Shown here in pieces: positions 23,150 to 31,586 of a stretch of 64,000 bases of DNA (position 1 is the stretch's first letter; each line of letters starts with the position of its first letter). The stretch is from DASQEH01 sp035633755 (lineage in GTDB: Bacteria; Actinomycetota; Actinomycetes; Propionibacteriales; Nocardioidaceae). Both the position numbers and the translations under genes were made by a program. The notes beneath the pieces were generated by a model. The model was not told where the DNA came from, searched no databases, and was given only the letters and a program-made list of their open reading frames with translations. The DNA lies in NCBI GenBank assembly GCA_035633755.1, contig DASQEH010000114.1, positions 5,145 through 69,144 on the forward strand, given 5' to 3'.

Positions 23150-23941
23150 TCAGGCCCCTGCGGGGCGAGGAAGCGGCCGCGAGCTCAGCACCTTCATCTG
23201 CTCGAGCACGTCGTCGGCCGTCGGGTTGCGCAGCTCGGCGACGACCTTGCCATCGGCGAGGAACACGACCCGGTCCGTGTATCCGGCCGCGATCGGGTCG
23301 TGGGTCACCATCACGATCGTCTGCCCGTGGTCGTCGACGCTGCGCCGCAGGAAAGCGAGCACCTCGGCGCTGGCCGCCGAGTCGAGGTTTCCGGTGGGTT
23401 CGTCCGCGAACACGATCTCAGGGCGAGACACCAGCGCGCGGGCACAGGCGACTCGCTGCTGCTGTCCGCCGGACAGCTCGTTGGGCCGGTGGTGGAGCCG
23501 GGACCGAAGGTCCACGGTGTCGATCACCGTGTCGAACCAGGTGGGGTCCGGCTTGCGGCCCGCGATGGCCAGCGGCAGCTCGATGTTCTCCTGAGCGGTC
23601 AACGTGGGCACGAGGTTGTACGCCTGGAAGATGAAGCCGATCTTGTCTCGACGCAGATTCGTGAGCTGCTTGTCGCCCAGTCCCAACAGCGACGTGTCGC
23701 CGAGCTGGACATCTCCGCCTGTGGCGGTGTCGAGCGCGGCCATGCAGTGCATCAGCGTGGACTTGCCCGAACCCGATGGACCCATCACGGCGGTGAACTC
23801 GCCCCGACGGAAGTCGATCGATACCCCGTCGAGCGCCGCGACCGAGGCGTCACCTTCGCCGTAGACCTTGGACAGCTGGACTGTCCGCGCAGCGACCCCG
23901 TCGGACGAGGCCGAGCGCACTGACTGAGCAGATGTGGACAT
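23150..23941 (-). CDS. ABC transporter ATP-binding protein, MacB/LolD type
   Basis: A 263-residue ATPase with Walker A GPSGSGKSTLMH, Q-loop in FIFQAYNLVPTLTAQENIELPL, signature LSGGQQQRVACARAL, Walker B IVFADEPTGNLDS and the H-loop HDPIAAGY. The QAYNLVPTLTA and DEPTGNLDS words are typical of LolD/MacB ATPases that power FtsX-type permeases. It is the first gene of a two-gene operon with the permease. ATG 23941 is the natural start. Confidence 0.93.
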   Translation of the reverse strand: MSTSAQSVRSASSDGVAARTVQLSKVYGEGDASVAALDGVSIDFRRGEFTAVMGPSGSGKSTLMHCMAALDTATGGDVQLGDTSLLGLGDKQLTNLRRDKIGFIFQAYNLVPTLTAQENIELPLAIAGRKPDPTWFDTVIDTVDLRSRLHHRPNELSGGQQQRVACARALVSRPEIVFADEPTGNLDSAASAEVLAFLRRSVDDHGQTIVMVTHDPIAAGYTDRVVFLADGKVVAELRNPTADDVLEQMKVLSSRPLPRPAGA

Positions 23942-24092
23942 GAGTTCCTCACGTAGTCGCGGCGGCCACCGATCCGGTTACGGGAACACGGTAGCGAAGA
24001 GGATTCAGGGAACACGAATGGCTTTCGCCTCCCTCCCGCAGGTGCTGAACGGAGGCCGTCCACGCCCCTGCGGAGGTGTCGGTCCCGGCCTC

Positions 24093-24098
24093 TAGGGT
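24093..24098 (+). promoter_or_regulatory. Candidate -10 (TAGGGT) of a leaderless nfo transcript
   Basis: TAGGGT ends 7 bases before ATG 24106 with no RBS between. No clear -35 is seen. Confidence 0.35.
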
Positions 24099-24105
24099 TG
24101 CCGTC

Positions 24106-24903
24106 ATGGCACCTCTTGTCATCGGCGGTCACGTCGACCAGACCGACCCGATCGAGCAGGCGCGGCTACGTGACGCGACGCTCTCACAGTTCTTCCTCGG
24201 CGACCCGCAGGGCTGGAAGGGACCGAAGGTCGCCTACGCCGGTGGCGCGGCGGCACTGCGGGAGGCCGCCGACCAAGCGGGCGTCGACTTGTACGTCCAC
24301 GCTCCCTACGTCCTCAACGTCGCCACGTCCAACAACCGCATCCGCATCCCGTCACGCAAGCTGCTGCAGCAGACGCTCGATGGTGCGGCTGAGATCGGCG
24401 CCAAGGCCGTCATCGTGCACGGGGGCCACGTTCTGAAGGACGACGATCCCGAGGTGGGCTTCGACAACTGGCGCAAGTGCGTCGAGCGTCTCGACATCAA
24501 GGTTCCGATGCTGATCGAGAACACCGCCGGCGGGGACAACGCCATGGCTCGCTACCTCGACCGGATCGCCCTGTTGTGGGACGCCATCGCAGCAGCAGCC
24601 GACGGATCGGTCGGGTTCTGTCTCGACACCTGCCACGCGCATGCGGGCGGAGTACCTCTTGCGGATGTGGTCTCGAAGGTCAGGGCGATCACCGGTCGCA
24701 TCGATCTCGTTCATGCCAATGACTCACGGGACCCCTTCGGCTCCGGCGCCGACCGGCACGCCTACTTCGGCGACGGCCAGATCGAGCCGGACGATCTCGT
24801 CGGCGTTGTCCGGCAGGCCGGCGCCCCGGTGGTGTGCGAGACGCCGGGGGCTGCGGCCGGACAGCGTGCAGACATCGCCTGGCTGCGAGAACAGATGGCG
24901 TAG
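24106..24903 (+). CDS. nfo: Deoxyribonuclease IV (AP endonuclease, Nfo family)
   Basis: TIM-barrel endonuclease IV, 265 residues. The zinc ligands of the family can all be matched: His in YVHAPYVLN, His in IVHGGHV, Glu in LIENTA, Asp and His in CLDTCHAHAGG, His in LVHANDS, Asp and His in DRHAYFGDG, and Glu in VCETPG. It cleaves the backbone 5' to abasic sites in base-excision repair. ATG 24106 is chosen over upstream starts because of the -10-like TAGGGT box just before it. The next gene, femX, follows after 37 bases. Confidence 0.92.
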   Translation: MAPLVIGGHVDQTDPIEQARLRDATLSQFFLGDPQGWKGPKVAYAGGAAALREAADQAGVDLYVHAPYVLNVATSNNRIRIPSRKLLQQTLDGAAEIGAKAVIVHGGHVLKDDDPEVGFDNWRKCVERLDIKVPMLIENTAGGDNAMARYLDRIALLWDAIAAAADGSVGFCLDTCHAHAGGVPLADVVSKVRAITGRIDLVHANDSRDPFGSGADRHAYFGDGQIEPDDLVGVVRQAGAPVVCETPGAAAGQRADIAWLREQMA

Positions 24904-24926
24904 GCCGATTCACCAGCCGAGTCCGG

Positions 24927-24932
24927 TAGCGT
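24927..24932 (+). promoter_or_regulatory. Candidate -10 (TAGCGT) of a leaderless femX transcript
   Basis: TAGCGT ends 8 bases before GTG 24941 and no Shine-Dalgarno sequence is present. It would give femX its own leaderless mRNA independent of nfo. Confidence 0.35.
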
Positions 24933-24940
24933 TGCCGCGC

Positions 24941-26065
24941 GTGACCGAGATCGCGGTGAGACCGATTTCCGCGGCTGAGCACCTGGACTTCATCCGTCAC
25001 CGCTCCAGTGCGAGCTTCCTCCAGACCCCGGCCTGGGGCACGGTCAAGAGCGAGTGGCGCTCAGAGTCCCTGGGGTGGTTCGCCGGTCCTGATCTGGTCG
25101 GCGTCGGGCTGGTCCTGTACCGGCAGCTGCCCCGGGTGCGACGCTACCTCGCCTATGTGCCCGAGGGGCCTGTCCTGGACTGGGCGTCGCCTGACCTCGA
25201 CCGGCTCCTTGCAGCCCTGGCCGCCCACGTCCGCACGCGTGGCGCGTTCGCGGTCCGGATGGGTCCACCGGTGCGCATTCGCTCGTGGGATGCCGAGACG
25301 GTCAAGCAGGCCATCGCGAACGCAACGGTCAGCCGGCTGAGCGCCGTGGCAGCCGATCAGACGTACGACGAGGGCGCCTCGGTGGAGCGTGTCCTGCACG
25401 CATCGGGGTGGCGGCGGCAGGCGTCCGGCGAAGGCTTCGCCGCCGGCCAGCCGCCCTTCGTGTTCCAGCTGGACCTGGGGAGCCGGTCAGCCGACGACGT
25501 GCTGGCTGGCATGAACCAGCTGTGGCGCCGCAACATCAAGAAGGCGGCCAAGGCCGGTGTCACGGTCAGGCAAGGTGGAGCCGCCGACCTCGCCAGCTTT
25601 CACGCCCTGTACGCCGAGACCGCGCGCCGTGACGGCTTCACATCCCGGCCGCTGACCTACTTCGAGCACATGTTCACGACATTGCGCGCGGAGGACGCGG
25701 ACCGGATCCGGGTCTACCTCGCCCACCATGACGACGACCTCGTGGCGGCGACGACCTGGGTACGGGTCGGCCGCCATGCGTGGTACTCGTACGGAGCGTC
25801 CTCGACGGCCAAGCGCGAGGTACGCGGCTCCAACGCGATCCAGTGGCAGATGATCAGAGACTCGATCGACGCCGGTGCCGAGATCTACGACCTGCGCGGG
25901 ATCACCGACACTGTCGCCGCTGACGACCCCCACCTGGGGTTGATCCAGTTCAAGGTGGGGACGGGCGGTCGGGCGGTCGAGTACGTCGGCGAGTGGGACC
26001 TGCCGCTGAACCGGCTGATCTACTCCGCGTTCACGGCTTACCTGCGGCGGCGCGGGGCATCATGA
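24941..26065 (+). CDS. femX: FemX/FemAB-family peptidoglycan bridge aminoacyltransferase
   Basis: A 374-residue member of the Fem family, built of two GNAT-like subdomains. N-terminal FLQTPAWGTVKSEW and the central NQLWRRNIKKAAKAGVTVRQ helix pair are typical, followed by YAETARRDGFTSRPLTYFEHMF and the C-terminal GSNAIQWQMIRDSIDAGAEIYDLRG. These enzymes transfer an amino acid from aminoacyl-tRNA to lipid II; a first Gly on an LL-diaminopimelate stem is likely in this clade but is inference. The reading frame is open back to 24641, but GTG 24941 fits family length. It overlaps the next gene by 4 bases (ATGA). Confidence 0.87.
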   Translation: MTEIAVRPISAAEHLDFIRHRSSASFLQTPAWGTVKSEWRSESLGWFAGPDLVGVGLVLYRQLPRVRRYLAYVPEGPVLDWASPDLDRLLAALAAHVRTRGAFAVRMGPPVRIRSWDAETVKQAIANATVSRLSAVAADQTYDEGASVERVLHASGWRRQASGEGFAAGQPPFVFQLDLGSRSADDVLAGMNQLWRRNIKKAAKAGVTVRQGGAADLASFHALYAETARRDGFTSRPLTYFEHMFTTLRAEDADRIRVYLAHHDDDLVAATTWVRVGRHAWYSYGASSTAKREVRGSNAIQWQMIRDSIDAGAEIYDLRGITDTVAADDPHLGLIQFKVGTGGRAVEYVGEWDLPLNRLIYSAFTAYLRRRGAS

Positions 26066-27078
26066 CGCTCACCTTGTACGTCGACGGGCCACAATGGCGT
26101 CGGCATCTGCGCTCGACCGCCGCTGCGAGTCCGGGGCTGGTGCCGGTGGCGAAGGGGAACGGGTATGGGTTCAGCGTGGCCAAGCTCGCCCGCCGGGCCG
26201 AATGGCTGGGCGCGGACACTCTCGCAGTCGGCACGTACCGCGAGGTCGAAGAGGTGGATCACCGCTTCGGTGGCTCGATCCTCGTGATGCAGCCCTGGCG
26301 GCCATTTCTGGCCGAGGACGCCGATGACCCCCGCCTGATCCACACCGTCGGCCGCCTCGACGACCTGGCGGCGCTGGGGCAGCGAACGGATCGCCCTCGG
26401 GTCGTCCTGGAGGCCCTCACCTCCATGCGGCGCCACGGCTTCGGCGACGCCGACCTCGAGGCCGCGGCACGCTCGCCTCGCGGCGTCCGCGTCGAAGGCA
26501 GGGCCCTTCATCTGCCGCTGGGCGGCGGCCACGCCGCAGAGGCCGAGCGGTGGGTGGCCACGGCTCCCACCGGACGCTGGTTCGTCAGCCATCTGACGGC
26601 CGACGAGCTCGCTCGAGTGGCTGCGTCGTTCCCTGATGCCGAGCTGCGACCGCGCGTGGGCACCAGCCTCTGGCTGGGTGACCGTGGCGCCCTGAGGGCT
26701 CGAGCAACGGTCCTGGACGTGCACCAAGTACGCCGTGGCGACCGCATCGGGTACCGGCAGCGGGCGATCGCGAGGGCGGGCCACGTCGTGGTCGTGTCAG
26801 GGGGGACCGCCCACGGGATCGCCATGGAGGCGCCGACGGCGGCGGCGACACCGCGCCAACGCGCCTTGTCGTTGGCCCGTGGCGGGCTCGAGGCGACCGG
26901 CCGTGCCCTGTCGCCGTTCGTCATCGACGGCCGTGCGCGCTGGTTCCTCGAGCCGCCGCACATGCAGGTCAGCATGGTCTTCGTGCCGGCCACCGCCGCG
27001 GTGCCCCGCATCGGTGAGGATGTGGACGTGCGAGTGCGCTACACCACCACGGTCTTCGACCGCGTGGTCACGTCCTGA
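26062..27078 (+). CDS. Alanine-racemase-like PLP protein lacking the canonical catalytic Tyr
   Basis: A 338-residue protein with the fold-type III N-terminal barrel. The PLP lysine is in LVPVAKGNGYGFS, the counterpart of the VKANAYGHG motif. The C-terminal region keeps VRRGDRIGYR, but where alanine racemases have GYADG with the second catalytic base (Tyr), this protein reads SGGTAHGIAME. It also lacks the GRVSMDQ motif (PHMQVSM instead). A standard two-base racemase mechanism is therefore doubtful. It is translationally coupled to femX by a 4-base overlap, so a function with the peptidoglycan bridge or its amino acid supply is the best guess. It is not the housekeeping alr. Confidence 0.75.
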   Translation: MTLTLYVDGPQWRRHLRSTAAASPGLVPVAKGNGYGFSVAKLARRAEWLGADTLAVGTYREVEEVDHRFGGSILVMQPWRPFLAEDADDPRLIHTVGRLDDLAALGQRTDRPRVVLEALTSMRRHGFGDADLEAAARSPRGVRVEGRALHLPLGGGHAAEAERWVATAPTGRWFVSHLTADELARVAASFPDAELRPRVGTSLWLGDRGALRARATVLDVHQVRRGDRIGYRQRAIARAGHVVVVSGGTAHGIAMEAPTAAATPRQRALSLARGGLEATGRALSPFVIDGRARWFLEPPHMQVSMVFVPATAAVPRIGEDVDVRVRYTTTVFDRVVTS

Positions 27079-27083
27079 GTCGA

Positions 27084-28652
27084 CTACACCGAGACACGCG
27101 CAGCCGGTAGCTGCTCTGCGTGAAGGTCTCGATCCGGTGGCGGGGCCTCTCCACCGCCAGCGTCGGCGTCCAAGCCCTCGTCGAGCACTCCTCCCAGCGG
27201 GTCGTCGGACCTGCCGTCGGCGCGCACCGGGTCATGCCACGGCCAGAGGATGTCGCGCACCACTACCGCCGCAAGGTACAGCTGGCCGAGCACCCGTGCC
27301 ACAGTCGCCAGCGCGTAGACCCAGTCCGGCTGGTTGGCATCGACGAAGAAGTTCGCGATGTGCATCCAGACCGCAAAGAAGTAGAAGACCTCGGTGGCCT
27401 GCCAGATCAGCAGGTCGCGCCATCGTGGCCGAGCCAGCGCCGCCAGCGGCAGCAGCCAGAGGACGTACTGCGGCGAGTACACCTTGTTGACGAGCAGGAA
27501 CGACACCACGACGAGGAACACCAGCTGAGCCAGCCGAGGTCTGCGCGGCGCCATCCAGCCCAGCAGCGCGATGGCGGCACAGGCGGTGCCGAACACGATC
27601 CAGGTCGTGAGGTTGATCGTGGCGGGAGTCGCGGTGTGCCCGTACATCGAGGCCACCAACCACAACGAGCCGAAGTCCGGTCCTCGCGAGGCGTTGAACT
27701 CCCAGAACCAGAGAAACGCCTCGGGTGACCACAGGTAGACCGGAAGATCCACGACGAGCCAGGCGATGACTGCGGCGATGGCGGTACGCGCCCAGACGCC
27801 GACCCTCCCGGCCCGCCAGCACAACACCAACAGCGGGCCGAGCATGAACAGCGGATAGAGCTTGGTGGCGGTTCCGAGGCCGATGAGCACGCCGGCGACG
27901 ACAGGACGCCTCGTCGACCACGCCCAGAAGAAGCCAGCGACCCACCCGAAGGCCAACAGGTCCCAGTTGATGGTTGCCGCCAGTGCCAGCGCCGGAGAGG
28001 CGGCGACGAACATCGCGTCCCAAGGACGCCGCGGTTGGGCGCGGACGAGCAGAACGAGACCGACGAGCAGCACGACGAAGAAGCCCACCGTATTGACTCC
28101 CCAGAACACCGCGCTGTCGTACTGGACGTCGAGGTCCGACCCCACGGACGCGTGCGGGATCTGCGACAGGTCGGGGGACTTGCCGAGCACATGCGTCACC
28201 ACCCCCGCTGCGCCCATCCACATTCCGGTGAGCACCGGGTACTCGACCGTCAGCGCGTCGGCGTCCTCAGGAGTCGCGGGCTGCTTGTCAAGCGGTAGGT
28301 CGCCGAGCGGCGAGTAGGGCCAGATCCCCTCGGCGATTCCCCTGCCGGTGTACAGATAGGTCATGTCGGTGTAGCACATGTGCGAGAACGCCTTCGGCGA
28401 AGCCACGTCTGACCAGTTCTCCACCACGCACGAGGACTTCTGCACGACGCCGAGCCCGAAGACCATCGTGGCTACCGCCAGGACCACGCGCAGCGGCGTC
28501 CACCAGCTCCGGCCGGTCCGCGCATGACGACCCACTGGACCTCCGACGGCAGCGGAGGCAGCCCGGGCGAAGGGATCGCTGAGGGTCGGGGCTACGACGC
28601 CACCCGACGTGCGCGGCGAACCGGGAAGATCCACGCGCCCATGGTGCCTCAT
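27084..28652 (-). CDS. GT87/DUF2029-family integral membrane protein (Rv0051-like)
   Basis: A 522-residue polytopic protein with about ten to twelve helices. A periplasmic Asp-rich loop after the first helix reads CYTDMTYLYTGRGIAEGIWPYSPLGD, as in GT-C glycosyltransferases that use polyprenyl-phosphate sugars. Gene order next to the PBP1A gene matches mycobacterial Rv0050-Rv0051, so it is probably the Rv0051 counterpart, a putative mannosyltransferase of unknown acceptor. ATG 28652 lacks a clear RBS; GTG 28634 is possible. It begins 40 bases after the PBP1A stop and is likely co-transcribed. Confidence 0.8.
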   Translation of the reverse strand: MRHHGRVDLPGSPRTSGGVVAPTLSDPFARAASAAVGGPVGRHARTGRSWWTPLRVVLAVATMVFGLGVVQKSSCVVENWSDVASPKAFSHMCYTDMTYLYTGRGIAEGIWPYSPLGDLPLDKQPATPEDADALTVEYPVLTGMWMGAAGVVTHVLGKSPDLSQIPHASVGSDLDVQYDSAVFWGVNTVGFFVVLLVGLVLLVRAQPRRPWDAMFVAASPALALAATINWDLLAFGWVAGFFWAWSTRRPVVAGVLIGLGTATKLYPLFMLGPLLVLCWRAGRVGVWARTAIAAVIAWLVVDLPVYLWSPEAFLWFWEFNASRGPDFGSLWLVASMYGHTATPATINLTTWIVFGTACAAIALLGWMAPRRPRLAQLVFLVVVSFLLVNKVYSPQYVLWLLPLAALARPRWRDLLIWQATEVFYFFAVWMHIANFFVDANQPDWVYALATVARVLGQLYLAAVVVRDILWPWHDPVRADGRSDDPLGGVLDEGLDADAGGGEAPPPDRDLHAEQLPAARVSV

Positions 28653-28692
28653 GGCGACGCGCAGGCCCCGTCGCGTCCGGCGCGGCGCGGAA

Positions 28693-31014
28693 CTACGGCG
28701 ACACCCCGGCGGAGTTGGGCGGGGGCTCGCCTGAGCTCGGAGGCGGAGCCGAGGTAGGCGGGGCCGAGGTGGGAGGCGGCGCTGAGCTGGGAGGCGGTTC
28801 GCTGGACGGAGGCGGCGGAGCCGAGGTGGGAGGTTGCGTGTTCGACGGAGGCGGCGGCGCAGAGGTCGTCGGCGCGGTCGTCGTCGGCGCGGTCGTCGTC
28901 GGGGCCGTCGTCGTCGGTGTCATCGTGGTCGGCTCCGCCGAGCTCGACGGGGTGGAAGGCGGTGCGTCGCTCGTCGGGGTGGGCGCCGCCGTCGTGGGCG
29001 GGGGCACCGACGTGGGACTCACGCCTTGCAAGGTCGCGGGAGCGGGGAAGTCCTCGACCGGCTCGCCCTGCAGCGCACGCGTCATGTAGGCGGTCCACGT
29101 CTCGGTGGGATAGTCCTGGCCGTAGTACGTGTCGAGGTATCCGTTGAGCGCGTCGTTCCCGTCGCCACGCACATACATCACCGCCGTCGACAGTTGGGGG
29201 GTGTAGCCGACGAACCATGACGACGACACATCACCGGCGGCGTTCGTCGCCGTCCCCGTCTTGCCGGCTGCAGGCCGCCCGAGCGCCTGCGCCCGGAAGC
29301 CGGTGCCCGAACGAATGACCTGCTGCAACGCATAGCTCACGTTGCTGGTCACATCGGCGCTGAAAGCCCGGTCGGTCGTCGTCAGGTGCTCGTACTGCAC
29401 TCCCCTGGGATCGGTCACGCGCGAGATGACATGCCAGTCCGCCTGCTGTCCCTGCGCGGCGAAGGTGGCGTACCCATCGGCCATGGCAAGCGTCGAGATG
29501 GTCGCGCTCCCCAGCGCGACGCCGGTGTTCTCGGTCAGACCCGCCGATGTACGCGGGACACCGGCAGCTACCGCCGCATCGACGATGCTTCTCGGTCCGT
29601 CCTCCATCTGCAGCGTCATGTCGACATAGGCCGTGTTGATCGACTGCTCTGTGGCCGTGATGAGGTCCACGGAGCCGTACGAGGTGCCAGCGCCACTGCC
29701 TTCGTTCTCGACCAAGGAGCCGTCAGGCAGCGCCAACGGTGAGTTGCCGTCGAAGCGGCTGCGCAGGGTGAAGTCCTGGCTCAACGCCGCTGCGAGCGCG
29801 AACGGCTTGAACGTCGAGCCCGGTGAGCCTCCGGCCGTCGCCCAGTTGATCTGGCTGTCGAGGAAGTTCCGGCCGCCGATCATCGCCCGAAGTGCGCCGG
29901 TTCCCGGCTCCACCGAGGCCAGCGCGATGTGCAGCTGGGCTCGGTCCTCCGGCCGGACCGCCTCAACGGCGCGGCCCGCAGCCCGCTGCTTGTCCCAGTC
30001 GAACGTGGTGGTGACGCGCAGCCCACCGCCATCGATCTGCTCGTTGGTGAACCCGACTGCTTGGAGCTGGTCCCTGACCAGAGTCATGAGATAGCCGCGC
30101 TGCCCGCCATAGGCGTTCACCTCTTCGACCTTCGAGAAGCCGGGAAGCCGCGCCGACAGGGCACTGCCCTGGGTGGCGTCGAGGCTGCCCATCGACACCA
30201 TGCCGTCGAGCACGTACCGGTAGCGGTCCAGCAGCGCAGCGGCTGCATCCCGGCCGTTTGCCGGGTCGAGGTTGCCTGGCGAGTTCAGCACGGCTGCCAG
30301 CGTTGCGCTCTGGGAGACGCTGAGATCCTCCACGTCCTCGGTGAAGTAGGCCTGAGCGGCCGCCTGGACACCGTAGGCCCCGCGCCCGAAGTAGATCGTG
30401 TTGAGGTAGCCCTCCAGGATCTCGTCCTTGCTCAGGGTGTTCTGCAGCTTGACGGCGAGGAACGCCTCCTTGATCTTGCGCTCCCAGGTGCGTTCCTGCG
30501 ACAGGTACAGCACCTTGACGTACTGCTGGGTGATCGTCGATGCCCCCTGCTCCACGCCGTTGGAGCGGAGATTGTTCCACGCGGCCCGCACGATCCCCTT
30601 GACGTCGATGCCACGGTTGGTCTCGAAGGACCGGTCCTCAGCCGAGATGACCGCGTCCTGCAGCGACTGCGGCACCGAGGCCAGCGGGACGCTTTCGCGG
30701 TTCTGCAGCTCGAACTCCCCGAGGACGTGCTTGCCGTCGGAGTAGTACACCCGCGTCGTCTGGGCCTGGAACGCGGTGTTGGGATCCGGAATGTCGAGGC
30801 GCTGATAGGTCACGTAGATCGTGACGGCGGCCAGGATCGCCACGACCAGCGCCGAGATCGACCCCCACTTCAGCGCCTTGCGAGCGGCGTAGCGCACCCT
30901 TGCCCACCCGGTCAGGTTGCGCCAGCCCGGCGCCCCGGTGGGCCTGGTGGCACGGGCGGCGTCGGCGGCACGCGAGCGTGGCGTGGACGGGCCACGGGAC
31001 TGCGGCGTGCTCAC
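28693..31014 (-). CDS. ponA: Bifunctional penicillin-binding protein 1A-type (PonA)
   Basis: Class A PBP, 773 residues. One TM helix near residues 54-75 follows a basic cytoplasmic tail. The glycosyltransferase domain (about 95-270) has EDRSFETNRGID, QGASTITQQYVK and LEGYLNTIYFGRGAYGVQAAA. The transpeptidase domain (about 360-650) has SPGSTFKPF with the active-site Ser, a TEQSINTAY (SxN) motif and AGKTGTA (KTG). From about residue 675 a roughly 100-residue Pro/Thr/Ser tail follows, which probably spans the wall. GTG 31014 lies 15 bases after the DUF5318 stop. It is the main wall polymerase in this region. Confidence 0.95.
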   Translation of the reverse strand: MSTPQSRGPSTPRSRAADAARATRPTGAPGWRNLTGWARVRYAARKALKWGSISALVVAILAAVTIYVTYQRLDIPDPNTAFQAQTTRVYYSDGKHVLGEFELQNRESVPLASVPQSLQDAVISAEDRSFETNRGIDVKGIVRAAWNNLRSNGVEQGASTITQQYVKVLYLSQERTWERKIKEAFLAVKLQNTLSKDEILEGYLNTIYFGRGAYGVQAAAQAYFTEDVEDLSVSQSATLAAVLNSPGNLDPANGRDAAAALLDRYRYVLDGMVSMGSLDATQGSALSARLPGFSKVEEVNAYGGQRGYLMTLVRDQLQAVGFTNEQIDGGGLRVTTTFDWDKQRAAGRAVEAVRPEDRAQLHIALASVEPGTGALRAMIGGRNFLDSQINWATAGGSPGSTFKPFALAAALSQDFTLRSRFDGNSPLALPDGSLVENEGSGAGTSYGSVDLITATEQSINTAYVDMTLQMEDGPRSIVDAAVAAGVPRTSAGLTENTGVALGSATISTLAMADGYATFAAQGQQADWHVISRVTDPRGVQYEHLTTTDRAFSADVTSNVSYALQQVIRSGTGFRAQALGRPAAGKTGTATNAAGDVSSSWFVGYTPQLSTAVMYVRGDGNDALNGYLDTYYGQDYPTETWTAYMTRALQGEPVEDFPAPATLQGVSPTSVPPPTTAAPTPTSDAPPSTPSSSAEPTTMTPTTTAPTTTAPTTTAPTTSAPPPPSNTQPPTSAPPPPSSEPPPSSAPPPTSAPPTSAPPPSSGEPPPNSAGVSP
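28867..28918. repeat. 15-base repeats encoding the TTTAP tail of PBP1A
   Basis: A 15-base unit (gtcgtcggcgcggtc and variants) repeats about three and a half times. It encodes TTTAPTTTAPTTTAPTT in the PBP1A tail on the minus strand. This is a coding microrepeat, prone to copy-number change between strains. Confidence 0.7.
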
Positions 31015-31029
31015 CGGGTCACGAGTCGA

Positions 31030-31443
31030 TCAGTCGTCGTCTTCGACGGTGCGCTGCCGGCGCGGCGGCTTGCGAGGTACGCCGTCGCCGACGACGTACG
31101 ACTCGACCAGGTGGTTCCAGCCGCAGGAGCGACACACCTCGAGGACGTAGATGCGGATCTCGCCGTGCGAGTGGGCCATCGCCTCGATCTCGGTCCGGGA
31201 CTTGATTCGCCCGGAGAACTGGCCGAGCTCTTCGCCGAAGACGTAGGACAAGAGCCGAAGCTCCGGCTTGCGGCAGACAGGACAAGGGCTGCTTGCCGGC
31301 TCCCCATGGTGCTTCGCCGCGCGCAAGGTATAGGGGTCAGCGTCACAGACGTCGTCCATGGTGGTCGCCCCGCCGTTGAACAGGGTGGACAGAGTGGCTC
31401 GCCGTTGCAGCGAGTAGTCGATGACGGAGCGCTGAGACCACAT
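31030..31443 (-). CDS. DUF5318 family protein (zinc-ribbon-like)
   Basis: A 137-residue protein of the actinobacterial DUF5318 family. MWSQRSVIDYSLQRRATLSTLFNG opens the family domain. Two CxxC pairs, CPVC near residue 55 and CRSCGWNH near residue 105, suggest a bound zinc. The function is unknown. ATG 31443 fits the family; the open frame to 31569 is not needed. It sits between PBP1A (same strand, 15 bases) and the divergent PadR-ino1 pair, a conserved actinobacterial arrangement. Confidence 0.82.
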   Translation of the reverse strand: MWSQRSVIDYSLQRRATLSTLFNGGATTMDDVCDADPYTLRAAKHHGEPASSPCPVCRKPELRLLSYVFGEELGQFSGRIKSRTEIEAMAHSHGEIRIYVLEVCRSCGWNHLVESYVVGDGVPRKPPRRQRTVEDDD

Positions 31444-31502
31444 GGTGACATCGAGCGTACGGGCAGAGGCTGCTCGATTTCCAACCGCTCGACGATTTGA
31501 TA

Positions 31503-31515
31503 TATCGCTTCGATA
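31503..31515. promoter_or_regulatory. Inverted repeat TATCG-N3-CGATA, possible PadR operator
   Basis: A perfect 5-base inverted repeat with 3-base spacer lies in the 143-base gap between DUF5318 and padR, 72 bases before the padR start, inside the most AT-rich segment here (ttgatatatcgcttcgata). PadR proteins often bind dyads at their own promoters. Assignment is by position only. Confidence 0.4.
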
Positions 31516-31586
31516 GGTGTGTCTGATAGGTTCCGTTCCTCGAACACCGCACAGTCCGCAGCCGTCCACAGGAGAGGAACCGTTCC

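Noticed and set aside
25993..26061. Earlier start for the alanine-racemase-like gene
   Set aside because: ATG 26062 overlaps the femX stop in the standard ATGA form, and the extension is a shadow of femX.
26062..27078. Annotation as the housekeeping alanine racemase (alr)
   Set aside because: The catalytic Tyr motif and GRVSMDQ are missing, so I kept the looser name.
28715..29040. Repetitive DNA that resembles an array
   Set aside because: The repeats are in frame with, and encode, the Pro/Thr/Ser tail of PBP1A. There are no spacers, so it is not CRISPR.
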